Shown here: piece after piece, positions 56,047 through 64,000 of the stretch
Layout: each line of letters starts with the position of its first letter
Position numbering within the stretch: the stretch's first letter is position 1
Origin: JAAFHI01 sp039793685
Lineage (GTDB): Bacteria; Acidobacteriota; Blastocatellia; Chloracidobacteriales; Chloracidobacteriaceae
Direction of reading: 5' to 3'
DNA: 64,000 nucleotides
NCBI GenBank assembly: GCA_039793685.1
Contig: JBDRAL010000071.1
Location: 58,038-122,037 of the forward strand
Notes under the pieces: generated by a model
Databases searched by the model: none
The model's input: the letters and a program-made list of their open reading frames with translations, nothing else
What the model was told of the DNA's origin: nothing
Program-made: the position numbers and the translations under genes

Positions 56047-56966
56047 CGATAGAGCGTTTCGAGAGCCTTGTAGCCGGCCAGCGCCCGGACTTCCTCGACC
56101 GCCGCGCCCCGCCGGATGGCATCGCCGACCGCCGTCCGGCGAAAGCAGTGGGGATGAAGGTTCGGCACGCCCGCGAACTCGCCGTACTTCCGGACGATGT
56201 TCCACAACTGCCGGATCGAGAGCGATTCCCCGCCGATTTTCCGCTTCGGTCCCGATCCCTGAATCAGCCCGGCGTCGAGAAAATTGCCCTTGCACAGGCG
56301 GCGTTCTTCGGCGTCGAGCCGGAGATAGGTGTCGAGAACGGTTTTGAACTCGCGGGAAATCGGCAGGAGCCGGCGGTTTCCGCCGCGCGCGTCCGCGACG
56401 AGGCCGAGGCCGGTTTCGCTCGCGGGCGTCATCCCGGCGGGAATCCGGACGATGTCGCGCTGCCGCAGGTCGCGCGCTTCCGCCGCCCGAAGCATCATCT
56501 TCGCCAGCAGACACAAAATCAGGTAATCGCGCGCGCCGGCGGGCGTGCGGCGGTCCGGCGCGGCCAGAAGCTGGTCGATCTGTTTCTGGGAAAGGTGTGA
56601 CGTCAGCGGCGCGGCGGAGACTTTCGGCGGCGCGACGAGACGGCTGCCCGCCGGGTTTTCGCCGATTAACCCTTCCCGATTCAGTCCTTTATAAAAACTG
56701 CGAAGCGTTGAAAGCCGCGCGTAGACCGATTTCGGCCGGAGTGAACGCGGCGCGGCGGTCAGAAAATCGCGGAAGGCGGCGATGTCGTCCGGCGCGGCGT
56801 CGAGCGGATGCCGATGGCGCGCGTCGAGAAATTCCTCGAACTGTTCGAGCGCGGCCCGGTAGGCCCGCCGGGTGGATTCGGACGGCGATTTGTCGAGAAA
56901 CCGGCGCCGGAAATCGCGGAGGCGTTCTTCCCGGTCGCCGGTTTCCAAAGCCAAAGGTTCAGCCAT
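56031..56966 (-). CDS. Tyrosine recombinase/integrase family protein, 311 aa
   Basis: The N-terminal SAM-like core-binding domain (about 25-110, STRRAYRAALEQFEEFL) and catalytic domain (about 125-308) match XerC/XerD-type recombinases. Arg (KMMLRAAEARDL), His-x-x-Arg (HPHCFRRT) and the nucleophile Tyr (ETLYRYE) are present. Two usual catalytic residues differ: the beta-hairpin Lys is replaced in ARGGNRRLL, and the LGH box reads AGYKA, so the second His is Tyr. Activity is therefore uncertain, though some family members tolerate such changes. No phage genes or attachment site were seen nearby. No clear ribosome-binding site was found. Confidence 0.88.
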   Translation of the reverse strand: MAEPLALETGDREERLRDFRRRFLDKSPSESTRRAYRAALEQFEEFLDARHRHPLDAAPDDIAAFRDFLTAAPRSLRPKSVYARLSTLRSFYKGLNREGLIGENPAGSRLVAPPKVSAAPLTSHLSQKQIDQLLAAPDRRTPAGARDYLILCLLAKMMLRAAEARDLRQRDIVRIPAGMTPASETGLGLVADARGGNRRLLPISREFKTVLDTYLRLDAEERRLCKGNFLDAGLIQGSGPKRKIGGESLSIRQLWNIVRKYGEFAGVPNLHPHCFRRTAVGDAIRRGAAVEEVRALAGYKALETLYRYETE

Positions 56967-57008
56967 GAGAGACGGGTATGGAACCCCGAGCGTAAGCGAA
57001 GGGGCGAA

Positions 57009-57386
57009 CTAGCTCGCGAGTTTGCGGGCGCGGCGGGCCTGGATGAACGAGTTCACGCAGAGAATGACGTACACAATGCAGACCGAGGCCATCGCGGCGC
57101 GCGAGTAGGACGCGAGCGGCGGCTTTCCACCGAAATTCTGGGTGACGACGCTGATGATGCCCTTGAAGGTCGGGAAAATGCCGAGCAGGCCGATCAGCAC
57201 GGCGAGGTGCATGGCGTGCATTTTCAGCTTTTCCTTTGTGGCGACCGCGCCGCAGATGGCGAGGACGAGTCCGAAAGCGGCGGGAATCAGGGCAGTCGGA
57301 CTGCCGTGGCCGGGGTCCTGCATGACGTAGCCGCCGACGCCGATAATCATGAGGATCACGCCGAAAGCGATGGTGACGAGAGGCAT
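57009..57386 (-). CDS. Small four-helix membrane protein, 125 aa
   Basis: Four predicted membrane helices: IAFGVILMIIGVGGYVM, ALIPAAFGLVLAICGAVA, MHAMHLAVLIGLLGIFP and AAMASVCIVYVILCVNSFIQ, with a basic C-terminus (RRARKLAS). AGGAG lies about 10 bases before the ATG, so the gene is well supported. There are no enzymatic motifs. Small conserved membrane proteins of this plan are common in Acidobacteriota and Planctomycetota; function unknown. Confidence 0.82.
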   Translation of the reverse strand: MPLVTIAFGVILMIIGVGGYVMQDPGHGSPTALIPAAFGLVLAICGAVATKEKLKMHAMHLAVLIGLLGIFPTFKGIISVVTQNFGGKPPLASYSRAAMASVCIVYVILCVNSFIQARRARKLAS

Positions 57387-57890
57387 GGGACGAGACGCTC
57401 CTATGTATAAATGATGAAGAACGCGGAAAGGTGCGATTGTTCACGATTGTCCGCGTCGGGGCAACCGTCATCGGTGTGGCGCGGATGGGGAACGGCCGGA
57501 ATCACCCCGGCGGGCGGAGGGAGCACCAGGTTTTCTCGGGACGTAAAATGATTTTCTTCAAATATTTCACGAATTTTCGCCAGACAAAGCGTTTCCGGCG
57601 GCGGAAGCGGCGCGGCGTTATCTGAAACGGGAACCGATTTGTGGCGGGAGCGTGAAAAGGGGCAAAGCGCCAACCCAACCGACAAAACGGTCGCGATGCC
57701 CGAAAAACGACTTTTTCGCTTGGCTTTTTCGGGCGGCTTTGTCAAGAATAGCGTCTTTGTGTTTGTCCACGGTTGGCGTTTCCCGCCCGCTGTTCCGTCG
57801 CTGCAATCGGTCCCGGTCGGGAGTTGCGGCATGCCGCACGATTTTCCCCGCGTGTCCGTCACGCGAGATCAGGTTTTTCACAAAATTCCA
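57387..57890. other. Intergenic region with an inverted repeat
   Basis: About 500 bases without a convincing gene. GCCCGAAAAA (57698-57707) and TTTTTCGGGC (57725-57734) form a perfect inverted repeat with a 17-base loop. The region must hold the promoters of the divergent genes on either side. Confidence 0.5.
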
Positions 57891-60800
57891 ATGACCCATC
57901 GTACGTCTTTTTCCGCCTTGAGAACGCTCGGCTTTCTTTCCCTGATTTTCCTTGTCGCATTAAGCGCCGTTCCGCCGCTTCGCGCCCGCGCGGCGGGTCG
58001 CCCGACGCCGTCCGCCCCCCTGAAACCGGGTCCGGTGCGCGCCCTGCCAAACGACCGCGCCCTCGACCTGCCCGAAACCGGCTGGCGCTCGCTGTCGCGC
58101 GAAGAACGCATCCGCTACCAGCGGGCCATCGAGAAAGTGTACTGGGGACACCGCAAGTGGGTTTCCGCAACGCCGAAACCCGAATTCGAGGAAGCGGTTC
58201 CCGACGCGGTCATCGAAGCCAAGGTGGACGAGACGCTGCGGCAGTCGGAAGCCCTCGAACGGCTCTGGAAAAGCTCGGTTTCGGTCGCCGACCTGCAAAC
58301 CGAACTGGAAAACATGGTCAACGGGACCAAAATGCCCGAAGGTCTGGCGGAACTGTTCGACGCGCTCGACCGCGACCCGGTGGTCATCGCCGAAATGCTC
58401 GCGCGTCCGGCCATCGTCGGGCGGAGTCTGCGGCAGGCCTATGCGTACGACGACCGCTTTCACGGCGAACTCAAGCAGCGGGTTCGCGCCGCGCTCGGCA
58501 ACGGCGGCTCGGCGACCCAGTTGAAGTTTCTCGGCGGCCAGTATCACGAAGTCGAATTCGTCCGTCAGTCGGGCAAGAAGGGGAGCGCCGCGCTCACCGG
58601 CCCGATTACGCTCGACGACACCGCGTGGCGTGAGCAGATGACCCGGTTCGCCTCCGAATTCGCCCCGGAAACGCTTCCCGCCAAAGGGGTTCCGGTCGGC
58701 GTCGCCTCGCTGCTTCAGGAAGATGAAGACCGTTTCTACATTCAGTCGGCGCTTGGCGCGAACGAGCGGCGGATTCGGATCGCGACAGTCGAATGGAAGA
58801 AGACCACGTTTGACGAATGGTGGCGCGAAGCCAAGGCCGGATTTTCCGGTTCCTTCACCGCGCCGGTCGGTATGCTCGCCGGAGTGAGCACGCCGAAGAA
58901 TTTCGCGCCCAACGACGACAAGTGGTTTGTCCGGAACGAACCGGACGTTCCGACGCCGCGCATCCGCCACACGGCGGTCTGGACCGGCGTGGAAATGATC
59001 ATCTGGGGCGGCGTGGTCGGCACGTTCACCAGCGGCGTTCCGGTCGCGACCGGCAGCCGCTACAACCCGATCACCAACCAGTGGACCGCCACGCGGGTCG
59101 CCAACTCGTCGTCCACGGTGACCGACGGCGCGCCGCAGGACCGGACCAACCACACGGCGGTCTGGACCGGCTCGAAAATGATCATCTGGGGCGGCGCGGT
59201 CGGCACGCCGGGATTTCAGCAGAACGTCAATTCGGGCGCGACCTACGACCCGGTCATGAACGTCTGGAAAGCCACCCGCATCGACAACAGCTCGACCACC
59301 GTCACCGACGGCGCTCCCTTCTCACGCTTCAACCATACCGCCGTCTGGTCTTCCACGGCGTCGCGGATGGTGATCTGGGGCGGAAACCTGAACACTCCCG
59401 GCGGTTTGACGGTTTCGACCAACACGGGCGGCATCTACGATCCGGAAATGGACAAGTGGACCGCCACCGCGACGACCGGCGCCCCGGAAACCCGGACCGA
59501 CCATGTGGCGGTTTCAACCGGCGGGACCATGATCGTGTTCGGCGGCTTCAACAATAACGGAAGTCCGATTGCCACCGGCGGCATCCTGAACGTCTCGGGG
59601 AATTCCTGGACGGCGACCCAGACGACCGGGGCGCCCTTGCTGTTCTCGCCGGCGGCGGCGTGGAGCGGCACGGAACTCATCATCTGGGGCAGTCTCAGCG
59701 GCAGTACGGCGGCAGCCGGCGGCGCGCGCTACAACCCGACCGCCAATAGCTGGACGACGCTGCCGACCGCGAACCAGCCTTCTCTCCGAACCGGGCACAC
59801 CGCCGTCTGGACGGGAACCGAGTTCATCGTCTGGGGCGGACGCGAGGCGCTCGCCTCGGCGGTCAACACCGGCGGACGCTACAACCCGACCACCAATGCC
59901 TGGACACCGACCTCGACCGTCGGCGCTCCCTCGGGCCGTGAACTTCACACCGCCGTTTTCACTACCGAATACACCGACCCGGCCAACACGAACGCCACCA
60001 AGTACATGATCGTCTGGGGCGGTCTTGGCGGTGGTCGGCAGGGCGGACGCTACGATCCGGCGACCGACACCTGGAACGCCGTGGCGATGCCGAACATCAC
60101 CGCGCCGGAAGCGCGCGAGAACCACACCGCCATCAATACCGGCACGGAAATGATTGTCTGGGGCGGAACGTCGTTCGGAACGCAGGTTTCGACCGGCGGA
60201 CGCTACAACTTCGCCACCAACACCTGGACGCCCACTTCGACGGTCGGCGCCCCCACCTACGTCGAGGGCACCGGCCAGACCGCCCTCACCCTTTCCCCAT
60301 TCGGCCACACCGCGATCTGGACCGGTACGGAAATGATCATCTGGGGCGGACGCACCAACGTCGGCGGACGCTACAACCCGCTGACCGACACCTGGACCGC
60401 CACCCGCGTGGCCCCGACCACCACCGGCGGCACCGATGGCGCACCCGGCGCACGCGAGGACCACACGGCGATCTGGACCGGCACGAAGATGATCGTCTGG
60501 GGCGGCCGGATCACGACCGGGACCGGAACCAGCGCGGTCACGACCTACCTGAACACGGGTGCGCAATACGACCCGGCCACCGATCTCTGGTCGCCGACCC
60601 GCGTCGATCCGACCACCACCGGCGGCACCGACGGCGCGCCGGCCGCGCGGGCGCAGTTCACCGCCATCTGGACCGGCACTGAAATGATCGTCTGGGGCGG
60701 ATTCAGCGTCAGCATCGACAGCAACAACAACGCCACGTTCAACCTTTTCAACAGCGGGGCGCGCTACAACCCGACGACCAACCTCTGGACCGCCACCCGC

Positions 60801-61931
60801 GTGGACAACAGCTCCTCGACCGCCACCGACGGCGCGCCGGCGGCGCGCTTCGGCCAGACCGCCGTCTGGACCGGCACCCGGATGATCATCTGGGGCGGTT
60901 CGAACGGAAATGCGGCAACCAACACCGGCGGCCTCTATGACCCGGCCATGAACGTCTGGTCGGCGACTTCGACGACCAATGCTCCGACCGGACGCAACGG
61001 ACATACCGCCGTCTGGACCGGCGCGGAAATGATCGTCTGGGGCGACGCCGGAAACACCGGCGGACGCTACAATCCGACCCGCGACTTCTGGCGACCGACC
61101 GACACGACCAACGCCCCGGCCATCCAGACCAACCACACGGCCATCTGGGACGACGTCGGCAAGCGGATGTACGTCTGGGGCGGCCGCTCCAGCGGGATTC
61201 CGACGGTGCTGCTCGGGGCCTACACGGCCATTCTGCTGTTCGGCGACACCATCGGTATCTACCGCCCGTCGGCGGGAAGCGCGTTCCTGCGGAATTCGAA
61301 TACCACCGGCAACGCCGACTTGCAGTTCCAGTACGGCTCGCCGAGCGATGTTCCGCTGGCGGGTGACTGGAACGGAGACGGTTTTGACTCCCTCGGCGTC
61401 TTCCGGAACGGAATCTTCCTGCTCCGCAACAGCAACTCCGAAGGGTTCGCCGACATTGTCATCGCATATGGCGCGCCAACCGACATTCCGCTCGCGGGCG
61501 ACTGGGACGGCGACGGCATAGACACCATCGGTGTCTTCCGGCCTTCGACCCAGGAGTTCTTCCTGCGGAACTCCAACACGCCCGGCGCGCCGGATCTCAT
61601 CTTCCGATACGGCGATGCGGGCGACCTTCCGATTGTCGGCGACTGGAATGGCGACGGCATCGACACGGTCGGCATCCGGCGCGGCATCACGTTCTTCCTC
61701 CGCAACGCCAACTCGACCGGAAATGCCGATATTTCGTTTGTCTTCGGCAGTCCCGACGACCTGTATTTCGTGGGTGACTTCGACGGGGACCGCATTGAAA
61801 CCGTGGCGGTTTACCGTGCCGGGACCGTCCTGATTAAAAACACGAACACGGGTGGCAACGCCGATATCCAGTTCACTTATGGGGCAGCCGGGGATATTCC
61901 CCTTGCCGGGGATTGGGACAATCAGCCATAA
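57891..61931 (+). CDS. Secreted Kelch-repeat protein with C-terminal GDWDGDG repeats, 1346 aa
   Basis: I start at the ATG at 57891 because it opens a signal peptide (LRTLGFLSLIFLVALSAVPPLRARA). Residues about 30-350 are an unrecognised mostly helical domain. Fourteen Kelch-like units follow (about 355-1115), each with HTAVWTGTEMIIWGG and GGRYNPxTDxW; fourteen units would make two seven-bladed propellers. The last 225 residues are five repeats of about 44 residues, with FLRNSNTTGNAD and PLAGDWDGDGIDT, an FG-GAP-like calcium-loop motif. The same repeat begins near the end of the window in the protease downstream. An extracellular or outer-surface role is likely; the ligand is unknown. No strong ribosome-binding site is seen. 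Confidence 0.93.
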   Translation: MTHRTSFSALRTLGFLSLIFLVALSAVPPLRARAAGRPTPSAPLKPGPVRALPNDRALDLPETGWRSLSREERIRYQRAIEKVYWGHRKWVSATPKPEFEEAVPDAVIEAKVDETLRQSEALERLWKSSVSVADLQTELENMVNGTKMPEGLAELFDALDRDPVVIAEMLARPAIVGRSLRQAYAYDDRFHGELKQRVRAALGNGGSATQLKFLGGQYHEVEFVRQSGKKGSAALTGPITLDDTAWREQMTRFASEFAPETLPAKGVPVGVASLLQEDEDRFYIQSALGANERRIRIATVEWKKTTFDEWWREAKAGFSGSFTAPVGMLAGVSTPKNFAPNDDKWFVRNEPDVPTPRIRHTAVWTGVEMIIWGGVVGTFTSGVPVATGSRYNPITNQWTATRVANSSSTVTDGAPQDRTNHTAVWTGSKMIIWGGAVGTPGFQQNVNSGATYDPVMNVWKATRIDNSSTTVTDGAPFSRFNHTAVWSSTASRMVIWGGNLNTPGGLTVSTNTGGIYDPEMDKWTATATTGAPETRTDHVAVSTGGTMIVFGGFNNNGSPIATGGILNVSGNSWTATQTTGAPLLFSPAAAWSGTELIIWGSLSGSTAAAGGARYNPTANSWTTLPTANQPSLRTGHTAVWTGTEFIVWGGREALASAVNTGGRYNPTTNAWTPTSTVGAPSGRELHTAVFTTEYTDPANTNATKYMIVWGGLGGGRQGGRYDPATDTWNAVAMPNITAPEARENHTAINTGTEMIVWGGTSFGTQVSTGGRYNFATNTWTPTSTVGAPTYVEGTGQTALTLSPFGHTAIWTGTEMIIWGGRTNVGGRYNPLTDTWTATRVAPTTTGGTDGAPGAREDHTAIWTGTKMIVWGGRITTGTGTSAVTTYLNTGAQYDPATDLWSPTRVDPTTTGGTDGAPAARAQFTAIWTGTEMIVWGGFSVSIDSNNNATFNLFNSGARYNPTTNLWTATRVDNSSSTATDGAPAARFGQTAVWTGTRMIIWGGSNGNAATNTGGLYDPAMNVWSATSTTNAPTGRNGHTAVWTGAEMIVWGDAGNTGGRYNPTRDFWRPTDTTNAPAIQTNHTAIWDDVGKRMYVWGGRSSGIPTVLLGAYTAILLFGDTIGIYRPSAGSAFLRNSNTTGNADLQFQYGSPSDVPLAGDWNGDGFDSLGVFRNGIFLLRNSNSEGFADIVIAYGAPTDIPLAGDWDGDGIDTIGVFRPSTQEFFLRNSNTPGAPDLIFRYGDAGDLPIVGDWNGDGIDTVGIRRGITFFLRNANSTGNADISFVFGSPDDLYFVGDFDGDRIETVAVYRAGTVLIKNTNTGGNADIQFTYGAAGDIPLAGDWDNQP

Positions 61932-61970
61932 CTTCCCTTCCCGTTTCCTTTGAAATTCGGTGACCGCTTC

Positions 61971-61992
61971 GACCACTCCCTCGGGAGCGGTC
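61971..61992 (+). terminator. Hairpin between Kelch and protease genes
   Basis: GACCACTCCC and GGGAGCGGTC pair with one mismatch across TC, 40 bases after the stop codon. No T-run follows, so termination is doubtful. Confidence 0.35.
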
Positions 61993-62043
61993 GGGGCGGT
62001 CATCGTCGCAACGAGGCTCGGTAATCTTTTCGAGGAGTCACTT

Positions 62044-64000
62044 ATGAAAATCCAGAATCTTCGACGGTGGTGGCTGGTCGGGACGACCTGCGCGGCGCTG
62101 GCGGGCGGCTGGTTGTTCAACACCGGCCAGACACAGGCCGCCGGAACGCCGCCGACGTCAACCCCGCAGGACGACACCCGTCTGCTGATTCCACAACCCG
62201 GAAAAGCCAATAACGGCGTTAATCAAAACCACGAAATCCCGCTGCCGAGCCAGTCCGCGAAAATTCAGGTCACGCGCCAGTTCGTGGACAGCATCGCCTA
62301 CAACCTTGGGGAATTGAACCTGACCAATACGGTCATCCGGCCGAATCAGGTCGGCGTCGGGCGACGGCTCGACCTCAGCGCGGCGACGGCGGCCCGCGCG
62401 ATGGCGAAAAACGGCGAAACGGGCACGCTGCGCGTTCTCGCGGTGAAATCGCCCAAAGCCGTCGGCGTCCGCATCCACATCGAAAACTTCAACCTGAAGC
62501 CCGGCGAGGCAATTTACATCTACGGCATCGGGGAAAACGGCAAGCAGGTTTCGGGTCCCTTCACCGGCACCGGCCCCTTCGGCGACGGCCAGTTCTGGTC
62601 GGACGTGATTTTCGGCGACACGGTCGTCATCGAGCAGGTTTCGGCCGGAACGCCTTCGGAATTCACCATTTCCGAGGCGTCGCACCTGTTTGAAAGCGTC
62701 CTGCCGACCGTGGCCGACCCCAACGCCCCCGGCAAGACCCGTCCGGACAACACGCCCAAAGCGGGTTCCTGCAACATCGACGCGAATTGTTCGGGTGAAC
62801 CCGAAAAGGATTCCGTCGGCCGTATCGTCTTCACGAGCGGCGGGTCGTCGTTCGTTTGTACGGGGACGATTCTCAGCTCCCGCAACAACGACTTCACGCC
62901 CTACTTCCTGACGGCCACGCACTGCGTCGAAACCGTCGCCGAAGCCCAGACGGTGCAGGCGTTCTGGTTCTACCGCACGACGGGCTGCAACACCGGCGTT
63001 GCGGCTAACACCTTCGTCGCCTCGCCGACCGGCGCGCAACTGCTTCAGGCGAGCAACACCTCGGGTGGCCCGGACCATACCCTCATCGAAATCCTCGGCG
63101 TCATCCCGCGGAATCTCTTTTACGCGGGATGGGACCCGAGCCTGCGGCCCAACGGCACGAACGTTTTCGCCCTGCATCACCCGGATGCCGGTGTTCCGGG
63201 CACGTCGAGCGCCAACCTGTCCTTTCTGCGCCGCTCGCTCGGCACGATTGCCGCCAACAGCGGCGTCAACGGCTGCTCGTCCTCAACCGGGATGACCGAC
63301 GGCTACAACATCAACTGGACCTCCGGCGTCACCGAACCCGGTTCGAGCGGTTCCGGCATCTGGTATACCTCCGGCAACAACAGCTTCCTGATCGGCGTGT
63401 TGAGCTGCGGCCCCTCGGCCTGCGGCGTGCCGTCGAACCAGTTGAACGACAATTACGGGAAGTTTTCCAACTTCGTCGCTTCGATTAACTCGCGGCTCGA
63501 TGGCGGAACAGACGACAACTTCGAACCGAACGACACACGGGACGCGGCGGCCCGGGTAACCTCGATCAACGCCTCGAACCTCGTCGTGAAGCAGAATGAC
63601 GACGACTGGTACCGGTTCGTCCTCGGCCCGAACCAGACCATCAACATTACGGCCACGTTCACCAACACCTTCGGCGACATCGACCTTCAACTGTTCCGCA
63701 ACTCCGAAGGCACGGCGGTGGCCCAATCCGCCACCTCGAACAACACTGAAACGATCACCTTCACCAACACGGGATCGCTCAACAACACCTTCTTTTTGAA
63801 GGTGTTCCTGTTCAACGATACCCGCAACACATACAATCTCACGGCCAGCGTGACCGGCGGCACGCCCGCCGTGCGCGGCGCGACGCCGGGCCAGTACCGT
63901 CCGTCGAACGGGTTCGTGTATGTCCGGAACACCAATGACACCGGCATCGCCAACAATGAATTTTTCTACGGCGTGGCAAGCGACATTCCGATTGCGGGCG
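62044..64000 (+). CDS. Secreted trypsin-like (lysyl-endopeptidase type) serine protease with PPC and GDW repeats (3' end outside window)
   Basis: The frame is open from the ATG at 62044 to the window end (at least 652 residues), with GAGGAG upstream. It has a signal peptide (WWLVGTTCAALAGGWLF) and a propeptide-like region (about 30-235). The S1-fold protease (about 240-490) has catalytic His in YFLTATHCV, Asp in GGPDHTLIEIL and Ser in PGSSGSGIW, with paired cysteines, as in Lysobacter/Achromobacter lysyl endopeptidase. A bacterial pre-peptidase C-terminal (PPC) domain follows (about 495-610, NFEPNDTRDAAARV ... DDDWYRFVL ... GDIDLQLF). At the window end begins the YRPSNGFVYVRNTN ... DIPIAG repeat shared with the Kelch protein upstream. 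Confidence 0.93.
   Translation, partial: MKIQNLRRWWLVGTTCAALAGGWLFNTGQTQAAGTPPTSTPQDDTRLLIPQPGKANNGVNQNHEIPLPSQSAKIQVTRQFVDSIAYNLGELNLTNTVIRPNQVGVGRRLDLSAATAARAMAKNGETGTLRVLAVKSPKAVGVRIHIENFNLKPGEAIYIYGIGENGKQVSGPFTGTGPFGDGQFWSDVIFGDTVVIEQVSAGTPSEFTISEASHLFESVLPTVADPNAPGKTRPDNTPKAGSCNIDANCSGEPEKDSVGRIVFTSGGSSFVCTGTILSSRNNDFTPYFLTATHCVETVAEAQTVQAFWFYRTTGCNTGVAANTFVASPTGAQLLQASNTSGGPDHTLIEILGVIPRNLFYAGWDPSLRPNGTNVFALHHPDAGVPGTSSANLSFLRRSLGTIAANSGVNGCSSSTGMTDGYNINWTSGVTEPGSSGSGIWYTSGNNSFLIGVLSCGPSACGVPSNQLNDNYGKFSNFVASINSRLDGGTDDNFEPNDTRDAAARVTSINASNLVVKQNDDDWYRFVLGPNQTINITATFTNTFGDIDLQLFRNSEGTAVAQSATSNNTETITFTNTGSLNNTFFLKVFLFNDTRNTYNLTASVTGGTPAVRGATPGQYRPSNGFVYVRNTNDTGIANNEFFYGVASDIPIAG

Noticed and set aside
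57401..57862. Minus-strand 153-codon frame between two genes
   Set aside because: No ribosome-binding site, no motif and low-complexity composition; it also spans an inverted repeat.
59514..62210. Minus-strand 898-codon frame
   Set aside because: Antisense to the Kelch repeats; its regular HFRAGPDGG pattern is the shadow of TAVWTGTEMIIWGG.
1..64000. tRNA, rRNA or tmRNA genes
   Set aside because: No cloverleaf with a recognisable T-loop (GTTCRANNC in context) or rRNA core was found by eye. A tRNAscan run would settle it.

Overview
The window is high-GC bacterial chromosome, most like an Acidobacteriota genome of the Blastocatellia type. That placement is an inference from gene content: giant secreted proteins built from beta-helix, Ig-like and FG-GAP modules, a CadC-like winged-helix/TolB-propeller protein, Kelch proteins with C-terminal GDWDGDG repeats, and a small protein with a CPLCG zinc ribbon. 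No rRNA or tRNA gene was recognised.

Layout. 1-19100 (minus strand) holds three paralogous secreted giants; the first runs off the left edge. They share near-identical DNA modules and two are followed by clear intrinsic terminators. 19206-25311 holds a small zinc-ribbon protein, a membrane-anchored winged-helix/TolB protein, a pair of zinc-independent ribosomal proteins (S14, L31 type B), an SDR oxidoreductase, an EamA transporter and a 23S-IVS-like four-helix-bundle protein. 25534-33633 holds an alpha/beta hydrolase, a two-component propeller kinase with a NarL-type regulator, a TPR protein and a DUF2156 (MprF-like) acyltransferase. 33670-37797 is trehalose metabolism: a fused OtsA-OtsB enzyme and a GH15 glycosidase. 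38112-40804 holds small proteins and a KefB-type K+/H+ antiporter. 41499-50061 is a signalling and envelope block: an FtsX/LolD-type ABC exporter divergent from a PhoP/PhoQ-like pair, then DUF2231 with a CusR/CusS-like pair. 50470-57386 holds DUF3667, a secreted hydrolase, a GYF-domain membrane protein, an FHA-like protein, protoglobin divergent from an RIC (YtfE/ScdA) di-iron protein, a tyrosine recombinase and a small membrane protein. 57891-64000 encodes a secreted Kelch protein and a secreted trypsin-like protease, cut by the right edge, that share a C-terminal repeat.

Intergenic space is unusually structured. Five sequence families of heptanucleotide arrays lie between genes, and many start inside or within a few bases of a stop codon. 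A MITE-like element with long terminal inverted repeats occurs three times; one copy carries a heptad hairpin at a point where another copy has none, which amounts to a filled/empty site pair. A further class of palindromes shares the end TAGCCC/GGGCTA but has different, self-complementary stems.

Regulatory logic visible in sequence: an FNR/DNR-type box between protoglobin and RIC (nitric oxide or low oxygen); four half-sites at exact 11-bp steps between the ABC exporter and the OmpR-type regulator; a 9-2-9 palindrome on each side of the NarL-type regulator; and a dyad by the promoter of the zinc-independent ribosomal protein pair.
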